Numbered from the stretch's first letter, positions 26,746 through 38,269 are shown. The stretch is DNA of 64,000 nt from Neocallimastix lanati (nom. inval.) (GCA_016946835.1 JACVTC010000197.1:126001-190000); one strand, 5' to 3'. Translations and numbers: made by a program. The notes: generated by a model not told the origin, from the letters alone.

Positions 26746-27372
26746 AAATAAAAATAAAAATAAATAGTAAAACTATAAAAAAGAGCAAAAATAAAAAAAA
26801 AAAATAAATAAAATAAAATAAAATAAAATAAAAAAATACAAAATACAAAATACAAAATAAAAATAAAAATAAAAGTAAATATATATATATATTATAGTAA
26901 TACAATCAATATAAATATTAATTTTTTATTTAACAACATTTCAAATTTCTTTTATCTATAAATTATAATTAATAAATAATAATTTTATATATAAATATAT
27001 ATATATATATAAATTTTTAAAATATTTATATATATACGTTTATCTTTCTTTTCTTTTTTTTTTTATTTTTATTTTTTTTTTTTTTTTTTTTTTTTTAATT
27101 TCAATTTTATTTTATAATTTATTTTATTTATATTATTACTATTATTATTATTATTATTTTATTTATTTAATGGTAAAATTTTCTATTTCATATATAATGA
27201 TAAATTAAAAACAATGATCAAATTTGAATCTATTCATCTATTTATTTATGTATGAATGTATTTATTAATACTTAATTTATATTTATAAATATATGTATAT
27301 TATGTGTATAAATGTATATATTTTTTGTTTGCTTGCTTATTTATTTTCTTTTTTTTTTTTTTCTTTTTTTTT
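26616..27372. other. A+T-rich spacer downstream of the oxidoreductase gene
   Basis: No gene is seen. Poly(A) at 26714-26740, AAAAT repeats near 26805-26835, TA tracts and poly(T) near 27068-27097 dominate. The open frame at 26645 reads only Phe/Leu/Ile/Tyr runs and is discounted. Confidence 0.55.
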
Positions 27373-28704
27373 TTACCAATCAAAAATTTCTTCATCTTCA
27401 TCTTCATGACCTGGTCTTAAAGGATTTAATCCTCTAATATCAATTTGTTCACTCTTTCCTAATATAATTAATTCTGCTAAAGCAAGACCAGTACCTGTTG
27501 CTGTCATAATACCCCAATAATTATGACCAGAGGCTATATAAACACCAGAGGAAGGAATATTCTTTTCTCTTAAACCCTTAATTTCCTTCAATTTACCAAT
27601 AACTGGTAAATAATTTTTAGGTGGAACAGGTAAATAGGTAGCTTCATGGATTTCTAAAATTTCACTGTCATTTAATCCATTTTCTGATAATTCTTTAACT
27701 ATTTTTTGTTGTCTTTCTAAGTAAAATTGATCTGTTGGAGAAACAAATGGTAATTTTTCAACTTCATCTCTTGGGAAAGGTTCTGGAGAAGCCATACTAC
27801 AAATATAAACGGTACCATCTGGACGTGGATAGATTTCTACAGCTGGATCTCCATCTTTTTCAATAGGAATAAAATAAACTTGTGGATCGCTTATAGGCTT
27901 TTTAGGTCTTACTAAATAACTTTGACATTTATGACCGGTAAATCCTTTTGGCATTTGGTTAGGGAACCAACGATTGGCTTGGAAAGTCCAAGGTCCTAAG
28001 GCTAAAATTAAAATATCAGAGGGTATAAATTCTTCCTTAACATCAGCCTTTGTAATATTATTACCTTCCTTATCATATGTTTGTTCCTTAATATAAACAC
28101 CTTCATATATTTTAGTTTCATCATTATATTTAACATTTGAAACTTCTGCTATTCTGAATTTAACACCTTTTTCTTCTAATTTATTTAAAAAGAATTTACA
28201 AAACTTCATTGGTTGCATTTGGGCTGTTGCATCAATTTCACCAATTACATTTTTACAACTAATTTTGGCTTCCACCCATGGCGGCGTCTTAATTTCTTTC
28301 TTATTTTCACCTCCTTTATCTTTTTCTTCTTTTTTTTGTTCTTTTTCCTCTTCTTTACCATTATCAGCAATAAATTCTAAAGTTTCAACCTGTCTAAAAT
28401 CGTAATTATCTTTACCATTAAATTTTTTTGCTAAATCTTGATGTAATTTATAGGATTGATGAACTAAAGGATCAGATCTTTCACCTTCACACCAATCTCT
28501 TGCCATAAAACCACCAGCATAGCCCGAGGCACCACATGCAACAGAACGTCTTTCAATAATGGTAATATCAAATTTTGGAATTAATTTTTTGTTTTCTTCT
28601 TTACAATATTCATTATAAAATGTTAAATAATAGGCAGTACAAATGGAAATAATACCACCACCTGCAATAACAATTTTTATTGGCTCTTGATTTTCGTTTG
28701 ACAT
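27373..28704 (-). CDS. FAD-dependent oxidoreductase, DAO family (Tda3-like)
   Basis: A single 443-codon exon without introns. The N-terminus IKIVIAGGGIISICTAYYL (residues 9-27) is the dinucleotide-binding Rossmann loop. ITIIERRSVACGASGYAGGF follows, the second strand with the acid that binds the ADP-ribose, then a GASG.AGGF motif. The C-terminal VYIASGHNYWGIMTATGTGL is the FAD-binding segment of the family. This layout matches the eukaryotic DAO-type group that includes yeast Tda3 and plant homologues, whose substrate is not firmly known. Unusual points: the third glycine of GxGxxG is Ser20, and a lineage-specific Lys/Glu insert (about residues 112-140, KEEEKEQKKEEKDKGGENKK) interrupts the fold. 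The fold is secure and the substrate unknown. No signal or targeting peptide is evident. Confidence 0.9.
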   Translation of the reverse strand: MSNENQEPIKIVIAGGGIISICTAYYLTFYNEYCKEENKKLIPKFDITIIERRSVACGASGYAGGFMARDWCEGERSDPLVHQSYKLHQDLAKKFNGKDNYDFRQVETLEFIADNGKEEEKEQKKEEKDKGGENKKEIKTPPWVEAKISCKNVIGEIDATAQMQPMKFCKFFLNKLEEKGVKFRIAEVSNVKYNDETKIYEGVYIKEQTYDKEGNNITKADVKEEFIPSDILILALGPWTFQANRWFPNQMPKGFTGHKCQSYLVRPKKPISDPQVYFIPIEKDGDPAVEIYPRPDGTVYICSMASPEPFPRDEVEKLPFVSPTDQFYLERQQKIVKELSENGLNDSEILEIHEATYLPVPPKNYLPVIGKLKEIKGLREKNIPSSGVYIASGHNYWGIMTATGTGLALAELIILGKSEQIDIRGLNPLRPGHEDEDEEIFDW

Positions 28705-29405
28705 TATTTATAAAAACATAAATTAATGATAATAAAAGCAAATTTTAACGTAAAGTATATATAAATATTGATGATTAAAATCTAATTTGAAATGTATTTT
28801 ATTATTATTATTTAAAATTTAAAAATTCAATTTTAAAAAATTTTATAATAATTTTTAAATTTATTAAAAAATTTTTTAAAAATAAACTTCATTTAAAATT
28901 AAATAATAATAATTAAATATTATAGGCTTATTCCTATTTGATTTTTTTTTTTTTTTTAATAAAATACAATGAAATTTAATAGGTTTATATTTTTTTCTTT
29001 CAATAAAAAATAACTATTTATTTTATAATAAATTAAATATATTATATATTATTAAATTGAATAAAAAAATTGTATTAATAGATTATACATATATCGAATG
29101 TGGTGTATTTCACCAATTTTTATAATACATACTTTAATGGCTTGTAAAATTTTTTGCTAACGCCATAAAAAATTTTAATACAATTATATATATAAAAAAA
29201 TAAATGTATATATAAATAAATAAATCAAGAATGTAATAAAGTATATAAAGTAAGATATAATAAAATAAATATTGAATGTAATAATATAAAAGTGCAAGTA
29301 TATAAAATAAAATATATATTTATTATGATTTTTTATTAAAGAATATTAAAGACAATTTATTTTTAAAAATAAATGTTTTATTTTATTATATATATATTTT
29401 TTTTT
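28705..29405. other. Upstream spacer with a short terminal-inverted-repeat element
   Basis: No gene. Within it, AAAATTGTATTAA (about 29067) and TTTTAATACAATT (about 29172) are inverted copies bounding some 120 bp. Inside are a perfect small dyad GGTGTATTTCACC (about 29101) and the longer interrupted dyad GGCTTGTAAAA..AACGCC. This may be a tiny MITE or an RNA-level structure. The rest is plain A+T-rich DNA. Confidence 0.5.
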
Positions 29406-29770
29406 AGACTTTCTCACATGATTTCTACATCATTGGTAGGTCACATGAGTGTATTTAAGGAACAGATCCTTACATGCCTTATCATTTTGACGTCGAGGCT
29501 CTACTACCTCTAAGAGGGATTTAAAGTACTAGGCATGGTCCCCAACAGATTACGAAAATCCGGACTGACCGTCATACCACCCACCCCTCTATCATCGGGA
29601 ATAGCAGAAATTTTAATTAGTTTTTTGAGATGGTATAATTAAGGAAATTGACCATATTATTTACAATTTGGATATAACTTAAGTATCTAGACAGGTTTGT
29701 GCCGTTTTTCCTAATATATGCCCAAAACACCTTAGTTTTGACCAGAGTCCAAATCACCCACAAATAATTA
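29406..29770. other. Island of near-normal base composition, origin unknown
   Basis: About 365 bp of clearly higher G+C than its surroundings, with hard edges against A/T runs. The minus strand reads SAIPDDRGVGGMTVSPDFRN followed by LLGTMPSTLNPS before a stop (about 29511-29610), but no family was recognised. No tRNA fold or Pol III box pair was convincingly found. It most likely derives from a transposable element or a transferred segment. Confidence 0.45.
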
Positions 29771-30229
29771 TATATGTTAGAAAGCAAAAAAAACATTTAT
29801 ATTAAATGAGATTATTACAAATCAATAATATTGTTTTATAAATTAAATTACATCATAAATTGAATATAATAAAAATGTAAAAAAATTTTCATTTCGAAAA
29901 TTATTGACTTTAATATTCTTTAATAAAAATTAATAATAAATATTTATTTTATTTTATTTTATTATATTTTATCTTATTTTATTTTATTTTTTTTTTTTTT
30001 TTTTATTTTTTTTTATTTTATTTTATTTTAATTTATATTTATATTATTACATTCTTTATTTATTCATTTATTTATTTATTTATTTATTTATTTATTTTAC
30101 AAATAATTGAAAAACTAATTTTTCAAAATTAATATTAAGAATAATATTGGATAATTAATATAACAATTTTAATTATATAATTAAAAAATATTTATAAAAA
30201 GATAGACATTGAAGAAAATCTAATTATTG

Positions 30230-31545
30230 ATATAAGTAAGTCTAACAAAGGAAAAGAGTAAATTATTATTAAAAAAAAATATAAATTTAATTTTTCATAT
30301 ATAAAAAAAGATAATTCCAAAGTTTATAAATGTACCGATTATAAAAAAATAAATAAAATGAAAAACTTTTATTATTTTAAATGATAAGAAAGAAATCTTA
30401 AAATATTATAGTTCACATAATTATCCTGAAAAAGAATACGATGTACCTCTATCTATAATGAAACATAAAATTAAAGATGGAATTGAAAAAAGTTCAATTC
30501 CTTTTGATATAAAAAATAAAACCCCTATATAATAAAATTTCTAAAGAAATGGGACTTTTATGTCCAGAATATAATTCAATTAAATCCCAAATGTCAAGAA
30601 ATTAAAATAAAAAACTACTATCCAATGAAACAACATTTGCTGAAATTCCTAGTGAATCTGAATATTATAAAACAATGCGAGGTGAAAATTTTATGATATT
30701 CAAAAATTCTAATTTAATAATTTTTCAATCCCCTTTTCAAGTAAAATTATTTAGGGAATATAATGATGATATATTTGTTGATGGTACATTTTTTATTGCC
30801 CTTAAATTTAGTTATCAAATATTTATTACAAGAACTTATGCTAAAGAATTAGGTAGTTTTTACACTACTTCTTTTGCAACATTAAAAAATAAAGAACAAG
30901 AAACATATAAAATATTATTTGAAAAATAAAAAAAAAAAAAAAAAAAAATGCTAATACATTTAACAATAATATTATAATTGAACCAAAAAAATTTGCATTG
31001 TGATTTTGAAAGGGACATATCTAAAGCAGCAAAAATAATATTTCCTAATACATATATTAAATATTGCATTTGGCATTATAAAAAATCACTAGAAATTAAA
31101 AAAAAAATAAATTATGCTATAATGAAGTAAAAAATGATAATAATATATTTATTTATTATTTATTATAAAGCTATTTCAAATTTACAATTTATAAATCCTG
31201 AATACATATTTGATATTTATGTTATAATTAAAATTAAATCCATTAAAAATAATTATTGTCAATTTTTAAAATTTTTAGAATATTTTTATAAAACATATTT
31301 AGTTGGTTATGATATGAAAATTTGGAATTAGTATAATAATATAGAACATTTAACAAACAATGCCTCAGAATCACTCAATAATTATTTAAATAATTTATTT
31401 CCAACAAAACTATCTTATTATGAATTAATAGATAAATTAAATGAACTTGAACATTTATCATATTTTGATTATCAAAGAAAAATAAAAGGAATTTTAGAAA
31501 TAATATTATTAATTTGTGGTTTGATTGTTTAACTGATTTAAATAA
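30230..31545 (+). pseudogene. FLYWCH-MULE (Mutator-like) transposase pseudogene
   Basis: Translated piecewise, the left part (about 30320-30440) resembles a FLYWCH zinc finger: YKCTDYK, then YYFK, then YSSHNYPEKEYD, where the second zinc-binding His is Tyr. The transposase core follows: DDIFVDGTFFIALKFSYQIF (from about 30763), HCDFERDISKAAKIIFPN (about 30999) and NNASESLNNYLNNLFPT (about 31355). The three acidic positions of the MULE DDE triad (VDGTF, CDFE, ASES) are still visible. Stop codons and at least two frameshifts, one at the poly(A) run around 30927-30948, make it inactive. No terminal inverted repeats were located. MULE transposases of this sort are cut-and-paste DNA transposases. 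Confidence 0.85.
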
Positions 31546-31628
31546 AATAATATAATAAATAATTAAGAAATGAGAAATGACCATACGAAATAATCAGAAT
31601 TTTAATCATTATAATTTTTATTTTTTTT

Positions 31629-31816
31629 TAATAACATTTAAATAAAAGAAATATTATTAATAACATTTAAATTTTTAATAACATTTATATTTTTATATAA
31701 TTTTTTTTTATTAAAAGCATTTAAATAAAAGAATAATTATTAATAACATTTAAATTATTAATAACATTTATATTTTTATATAATTCTTTTATTAATAACA
31801 TTTAAATAAAAGAATT
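31629..31816. repeat. Tandem repeat of about 83 bp, 2.2 copies
   Basis: AATAACATTTAAATAAAAGA occurs at about 31630 and 31794, and a variant AAAAGCATTTAAATAAAAGA at about 31713. Between them TAATAACATTTATATTTTTA and TATAATT.TTTT repeat in step. It lies just downstream of the transposase relic and may be part of its terminal region. Confidence 0.75.
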
Positions 31817-32072
31817 AAATTCATAAAATCTAACCATTATATGATTTATTTAATTATTCACTTAATAATTAAATTAAAAATTGAAGTAATAAAATAATAC
31901 AATAAAATAAAATTATGTAGTGTAAAATAGTTAAAGCCACATATTTATATATATCACGTGAAATTGGCATTATACAATTTCCCCACATATATCTAAATAA
32001 TAGCACGTAATATATTCCTAAAATTTTATAAATAAAAAAATAATCTTTAATTAATTAATTAATTAATTAATT

Positions 32073-32122
<50 letters not shown>

Positions 32123-32254
32123 TGGTATTGATTTATTTATATTTTCTTTTTATTTATTTATTTATAATGATATTTATTTATTTATTTATTTATATGTAAA
32201 TATGTATATTAATTTACAACAGCTTATAATTATATATAATTATATAATTATTTT
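31817..32254. other. A+T-rich spacer with TTAA and TTTA microsatellites
   Basis: (TTAA)n near 32049-32078 passes directly into (TTTA)n at 32078-32120. A CACGTG-like CACGTGAAAT occurs at about 31957. No gene is seen. Confidence 0.5.
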
Positions 32255-34280
32255 TATAGAAATTTTATGAGAATAGTGAAAGAATTAGAATTTTAGAAAA
32301 AGAATTAGATGATCAAAAATTCGTTGAAAATAAAATTTCAATGTCATTATTCATTTCTTTCATGGATAATTTATATTTACAATTATAAAATTTAAATAAT
32401 AATAAATCTGACAGAGAAAAAATCGATTAATTATTTATTGCAATTTCAGAAAAATTAATTTTATTTTTCAAATATAGTATTTATAAATAATGGTGATAAA
32501 TTGGGAAGAAGTTTGAATGTTAATGGGTTTCTATGATGGTTTTACTAATAAACTTATCACCATTCAAAGTATTTATTAAAAAAAAAAAAAAAAAAAATAC
32601 TAATAAATGACAAAACAATGATAAATCTTTCACAGAAGCAAACTATTCCCAACACAGATATAGATATAGAAAATCAATAAAATGTCAAATCTGCAGAAAA
32701 TATAATCATGCTGCAGATACATGTAATCCGAGAAACTTCAAACCTATACAACGACAACGACAATAAATAATAATAATAGTAATTATAATAATAATATAAA
32801 ATGGAAGAAAAATCAATTTAAAAATAAAAGTAATAGCCATTCAAATTCAGCTATAACAACGAATAATGACAATCCAGAAAAATAAAATATAAGTCTTATT
32901 TTACAATCACAATGATATGAATAAAGTCACAGTATATGACAAAAATATTAATAAAATATATACAACAAATGCGACTAACTACAATATTTAGTATATTTCA
33001 AAGATATCTAGTGTTCTATTTTCAGATAAATAATAAGAAATTTTTTCTTAATTTTGATTCTGAATATATATTCTCATTTTTCATTAATTAATATACTTTG
33101 TAAGCAATTTTTTTATTTTATTCATAGTGAAATATGGTTGGGTATTTTTTGCAATGAATCATTATATGGAAATTAATATTGTTTTAGTGCAATTGATAAC
33201 TATTCAAGATATGGTTGGGTATTTTTTTGCAATAAGTCAAAAGTAGAGGTTTACCCAACATTTATAAAATGATACAACGTAGTTAAAAATGATTTCAATA
33301 AAATATATAAAAACAGATAATATAGGTGAATTCAATAATTATCAATTCAATATATTTTGTAAGAATCGTGGAATAATAAAATTAAGCAGTTTAGATTATA
33401 ATCCACAAGAAAATGGAAGAGCAGAATGTTTTCAAGAAACCTTCATTCATGCACTATTGAATGATGTTCGTTTTAATTATAAATTTGGAAAAATGAAATT
33501 AAAATAGCAAATTATATACATAATTGCTTTTCCACATAGGGGTAACGACAATAAAATACTCTATGAAGTCTTTTATAAAAAATAAAAAAAAAATAGACTT
33601 CAATATGAAAATGAATTACTTAATAAAAACAAAAAAAAAAATTAAATATAGTAAATCCTATTGAAAAGAAAAAATCAGTAAAAACAATAAGATTGATATT
33701 GATTCTTTGGATAGTAACAATAATGACAGATCTAACAAAACATATTCATTAATATTTAATAAAATGTTTGTATTTATTTCAATAAAGAATTTTGTTGAAC
33801 TTCAAACTTATAAAGATAGATTCAATAAAAGTGATAAAGACTTATGAATAGAAGCACTAAATAATGAATTTAATAGTCTAAAAAAAAAAAAAAAAAAATT
33901 TAAATGTTTACACTATAGTTAAAAGTATTAAAAAAAGTAATTAATATCATTACTTCTTGACTCATATTCAAATAAAAAATTAAACTTGGCGGTTCTATTG
34001 GCAAAAAAAAAGTTAAATTAGTTGCTCGTGATGACACCCAAAAGGAGGAAGATGATTTTGATAAAAAATTTTCTCCTCCTTTAAAACAAAAAAAAAAACA
34101 CGTTGATTACTAACTGCTATAGGCGTCCATAAATAACTTTAAAATACATTAATTAGATATAAAAACTGCATATTTAAATGCTAAATTTGACGAAGATATT
34201 TATATGAATATTTCCACTTGAAGATCAGAAAGATCATATCAAATATATATGAAAGTTAAACACAGCGCTTTATGAATTAA
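32255..34280 (+). pseudogene. Ty1/copia LTR retrotransposon pseudogene (gag-integrase-RT remnants)
   Basis: Parts occur in copia order. A gag-like helix (KFYENSERIRILEKELDDQK, from about 32260) is followed by a CCHC knuckle CQICRKYNHAADTC (about 32680). Next come integrase-core pieces, FSAIDNYSRYGWVFF (about 33185) and the ORF at 33289-33507 with IKYIKTDNIGEFNN and YNPQENGRAECFQETFIHAL. Last are RT pieces, KLVARDDTQKEEDDFDKKFS (about 34012) and HQLDIKTAYLNAKFDEDIYM (about 34145, one stop restored by comparison only). An order of gag, integrase, RT (integrase before RT) is the mark of Ty1/copia. Multiple stops and frameshifts, and missing protease and RNase H, make it dead. ATATGGTTGGGTATTTTTT is locally duplicated (33131 and 33210). 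Confidence 0.87.
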
Positions 34281-34289
34281 ATCAATCCG

Positions 34290-34706
34290 GTCATCTGAAA
34301 GAAATTATGATCTTCTCATTCAAAAGTATTGGCCATTGATAGTCTGTCTTACTGTATTTTCAGTGTTGACGCTCCTGATTAGTTTGCGCTTATATCGTTG
34401 GAATAGCAATCCATGTCGAGTACTAACCCTAAGCATAATTTTTAGTATAAGAGAGTCATAGATCGTACCAAGAATGGGGTTTTTTAAATAATCACCAGAA
34501 ATAATTTGGTTCATAAACAAAATATCCCATTCCTTTTTATAACTAATATCAATATTGTCTGCATCTCTTCCACCAAGAAGGAAGTCATATAATCTATACC
34601 ATGTCTCATATATATTTGCACACTCATTATTCAGAAAATTACTTTCATTATAACGATTTTCGCCAATTGACCTATTCACTACATTATTAGTAAAAATGAT
34701 GACCAT
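34290..34706 (-). pseudogene. LINE polymerase C-terminus with start of 3' UTR
   Basis: An open stretch of 128 codons on the minus strand includes RLYDFLLGGRDADNIDISYK and then KEWDILFMNQIISGDYLKNP. The same FLLGGR....N...EW..LF..Q..SG.Y arrangement occurs at 36469-36672, and a LLGG..... W.. block is typical of the extreme C-terminus of fungal non-LTR polymerases, after the zinc knuckle. The DNA beyond its stop (GACAGACTATCAATGGCCAA) is shared with 36030-36110. It is head-to-head with the copia relic. A truncated dead copy. Confidence 0.6.
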
Positions 34707-35741
34707 TAATCAGAAGAATAAATCTTGAAAAATTAAAGAAAAATAAAATTATCAGAAAATAATGGTATCTTTGTCTCTTTTTTTTTTTTTTTTATCCTTT
34801 TTTTTTTTTTTTTTTTTTAATTTTTGTATATTTAAATAAGATAACCGTCTTTATAGAATTACAATTATTAATAAAAATTTTTTATATCTTTTTGAATTTT
34901 TGATTTTCTAATAAAGCTATGATTAATGTAATAATTATCTATATAATAATCCTATATAAACTAAAATGCAAAGGTAAATAAAATGCAAAACAATTCTCAT
35001 TCGTTAAGGAAAGTCTTAAATATAATCTTTGTAGTGAATCAATCACCTACTTATCCATTTTACACTAGATAGATGAGTTTAAATAATACATTAAAAAAAT
35101 ACATATACAAAATAATGTTAATGTTAAAAAAATACAATAGATTCATTACAATGATAATATGTAGAAATTATTTGGTATTATTAATTATACAACTCCAATG
35201 TTACTACATATCCAGTTTAAAATTATATAAAACATCAGGTTCACTTTCTATTGTCTTCCTATATTCCAAAGTTTCTCTTTTCGTGCTAGAAGCCACTTAA
35301 GAAAGGATCATCATCGATTATCATCAGAATTAGTACACCTGATATAGGTTATTCCTTTTCCATCAAACCTCAATGAACCTTGAAAAACAGAGCATTCATT
35401 AAGAAACATTCGCCTATGGATAAAGTCCAATTTTCAAATCGAAAAATCCTAATATTCCTCTTAAATACTAATAATATAATCAGAATGAACCCTGTATTTT
35501 TTATGAGAGATCATCACAGAATTCTTGAAAATTAGACAAATCACTTCTAAATTCAAAATTTTTAGTCCTTTCATAAAATAAATGCCTTTCATAAGATAAT
35601 TTCTTAATGTATGCGGGACAGTGAAATACTGATCCCTTTAGATCTTTAATAATTCTTGCTTAAATGTCATCACCTATTTCATTATTGATAGTATCTTTTT
35701 TTTTTTTTTTTTTCAGTCAAATTATTGAGAAACTTTTATCT

Positions 35742-35784
<43 letters not shown>

Positions 35785-35950
35785 TTTTTTTATTTATTAC
35801 ATGAATAATTTTTTATTAAACAAAAACAAAAAAAAAAAAAAAATTTATAAAAAAAAAATATATTATTTGTTCAATTTGAACATAATAATATTTTAAATAG
35901 TAAATATGAAATAAAAAATAATATTCAAAATAAAGTGTATAAAATAATTT
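34707..35950. other. Retroelement debris and simple repeats
   Basis: On the minus strand at about 35515-35640 a stretch reads GSVFHCPAYIKKLSYERHLF and then YERTKNFEFRSDLSNFQEF before stops, probably eroded retrotransposon coding sequence, family not identified. The plus-strand frame at 35073-35300 resembles nothing recognised. A (TTTA)n array lies at about 35743-35800, and poly(T) runs at 34776-34818. Confidence 0.4.
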
Positions 35951-35999
35951 CAGAAAAAAGTTAATATGTAATGAACCTCACCTCCAGATTATAAGATTT

Positions 36000-36200
36000 C
36001 TAATTTAAGGGAATTCTTATTTCGGATTAGGGTTTGAATTGACTATCTGAAAGAAACTATAGTTTTCTCCTTCAGAAGCATTGGCCCTGCTAGCCTGTCT
36101 TAACTTTATACAAATTAATCCAGTAAGCATGTGAATCGGTTACCAGAGAAAATTGCTTCATGTTTATCCCAACAAATTTGACTATACCATTTGATTTTCT
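36000..36200 (-). pseudogene. Second LINE C-terminal/3' fragment
   Basis: The minus strand contains KLRQASRANASEGENYSFFQ, with DNA matching the 3' part of the 34290-34706 relic (TATCTGAAAGAAA and AGCATTGGCC.. versus ..AGTATTGGCC). Further upstream in sense the reading is broken by stops within 60 codons. It is too decayed to define ends. Confidence 0.4.
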
Positions 36201-36231
36201 TATCAGAAGGAGAGGTAGTAAAAAAAAAAAA

Positions 36232-36314
36232 AAATTTTTTTTTTTTTTTTAACTTTTTAACGGCAGCAAACTTGTTTCATCTTTATTAATTAAATATTTG
36301 ATAAAATGCATGTA

Positions 36315-36363
<49 letters not shown>

Positions 36364-37164
36364 AAATAATGGTATAATGTATTCTTGTTTTATTTAATTA
36401 ATATCAGTTAAGACTTAACAAGGACATAATTATACTGTAGTATAATAATTATTTTTGACTTCACAATGTTAATCATAATTTAAAGATACGAAATTATGAT
36501 CTTCATTGGTTGCGCTAGCCGCAGTAACCACCAAGAATGAAGTATCAGAATAAGCACCTGATTTCGTCTGACACTTAAATAGATCCTTCCATTCCCTTAT
36601 ACTGTTATTAATATTTCTTCCCCCAAGAAGGAAATTAAGCACTTTTTCACGCACACTTGGATCAACATACAAATTATTTTCAATACTATTTCTAACATTA
36701 CTAATATTATTATAACTATTACACTATAACTATTATTACTATTACTATTATTACTATTACTATTATTACTATTATTACTATTACTATTACTATTATTACT
36801 ATTACTATTATTACTATTACTATTATTACTATTACTATTATTACTATTACTATTATTACTATTACTATTATTACTATTACTATTATTACTATTACTATTA
36901 TTACTATTACTATTATTACTTTTACTATCATTACTATTACTATTATTACTATTACTATTATTACTATTACTATTATTACTATAACTATTATTACTGTTAC
37001 TATTATCATTATTACTATTAATAACGATATCATTTGTTAGGTTGCCACGGTTAAATGCGTAATATAATAATAAAATTTTATCATTGACTTTACTACAAAT
37101 ATGATTGAAAAATGGACAATCAATTAACCAATGCCTTATCCATTGTTTATATATACAAAAGGGA

Positions 37165-37195
<31 letters not shown>

Positions 37196-37650
37196 AGACA
37201 GGGAAGAGAATACACTTCCAAAACTTTAATAATTTTATTTTAAAAAATACATGTAGGTGAAAAGTACATTTGAAATTAAAAATAAAAAATTTAAAAAATA
37301 AAAAAATAAAAAGCTCGAAAATACTATGTATTTCGGCAAGTTGTACTATATGGGAATTTTTCCCTTCCTAACAAATAAAAAAGAAATAAAACCTAGAAGT
37401 AACATCTTTAAAATAGATAGTGTGGTGTCCACTAAACTCTCACCGGATTCACTATTTATTGAACTACTAGGGTACATAAGGGACAAAAATTAGGACACAT
37501 TTGATCTATTATTTTTGCAGCTTTAGCAATTCTAACATCTAATCTATATCCACTTTGTGCTCTCAATAGCCAATAGAAACCATATGAAAGATCAAGATAT
37601 TCATAACAAAGTTTTAAAGGTAGTAAAATTATCAAGAAATGTTTTATATA
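36232..37650 (-). pseudogene. 5'-truncated LINE with zinc knuckle, Asn/Ser microsatellite and 3' UTR
   Basis: Minus-strand reading goes from 37650 to 36232. YWLLRAQSGYRLDVRIAKAA (about 37560) leads into a knuckle CPFCIYKQWIRHWLIDCPFF (about 37160-37100), matching the C-x2-C-x7-H-x4-C finger of non-LTR polymerases. Next comes a 300-bp Asn/Ser tract made by a 15-bp repeat (TTACTATTACTATTA type, 36722-37010). The C-terminus follows, NFLLGGRNINNSIREWKDLF (36469-36672), then a 3' UTR ending ..GCTGCCGTT near 36259 and A-rich sequence. A frame slip lies at the end of the microsatellite, and an insertion at 37169-37477 splits the finger. The element is dead, but less decayed than its neighbours. Confidence 0.75.
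37169..37477 (-). mobile_element. SINE-like retroposed insertion with target-site duplication
   Basis: About 309 bp interrupt the LINE zinc-knuckle codons. AAGGGACAAA lies on both sides (37159-37168 and 37478-37487), a 10-bp target-site duplication. In minus-strand sense the insert ends in poly(A) (plus-strand poly(T) about 37169-37195). If it and one duplicate are removed, the LINE reading becomes continuous: ..CPNF then CPFCIYKQ... Body phrases include GAATCCGGTGAGAGTTTAGT. No open frame is seen. The size, tail and duplication fit a SINE; a clear A-box/B-box promoter was not found. Confidence 0.7.
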
Positions 37651-38084
37651 TGTTATTTATTCATTGGTTAGACATATTAATATAAATCGACAAAAAAAAA
37701 AAACTTTTAATTTTTTTTTTTTTTTTTTTTTTTTTGATATAAATAATATTTTATTTATTAAATAAATTATTGCAATTAATTAAAATATAAAATAAAAAAG
37801 AATATAAAAATAATTCTTTTTTAATACATTGATTTACATTAATTATTTTATACGTGTTAAAAAATATAATATCATAAACTAATTCTAAAAATAAAAAAAA
37901 TTATTTTGTTATAATTCTTTTTAACATAAAAAATAATTCTATTTCTATTATATAATATTTTTAATATATATGTTAATAAATGCATTATTGTTATTATTTT
38001 CTGTTTTCTAATATTATTTTTTTAAAAAATAAATCTTTTTTTTTAATTATATATATATATCTAAATTTAAATTGTCTTTTTGTT

Positions 38085-38127
<43 letters not shown>

Positions 38128-38232
38128 TAATTCTTATTTTTCATTTTTTAATAGTATAAAAAAAAAACTATTAAAATAAAATAATATATAAAATAAAATT
38201 ATATATTTTTAATAAATAAATAAATAAATAAA

Positions 38233-38269
<37 letters not shown>

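Noticed and set aside
29406-29770. tRNA or other structured RNA gene
   Set aside because: No cloverleaf, anticodon arm or convincing A/B box pair could be drawn by hand.
31134-31331. Separate 65-codon gene
   Set aside because: It is a frame piece of the MULE transposase relic, in order with its neighbours.
36719-37033. Ile/Val repeat frame of 104 codons
   Set aside because: It is the wrong frame of the LINE's 15-bp repeat; the frame continuous with the zinc knuckle reads Asn/Ser.
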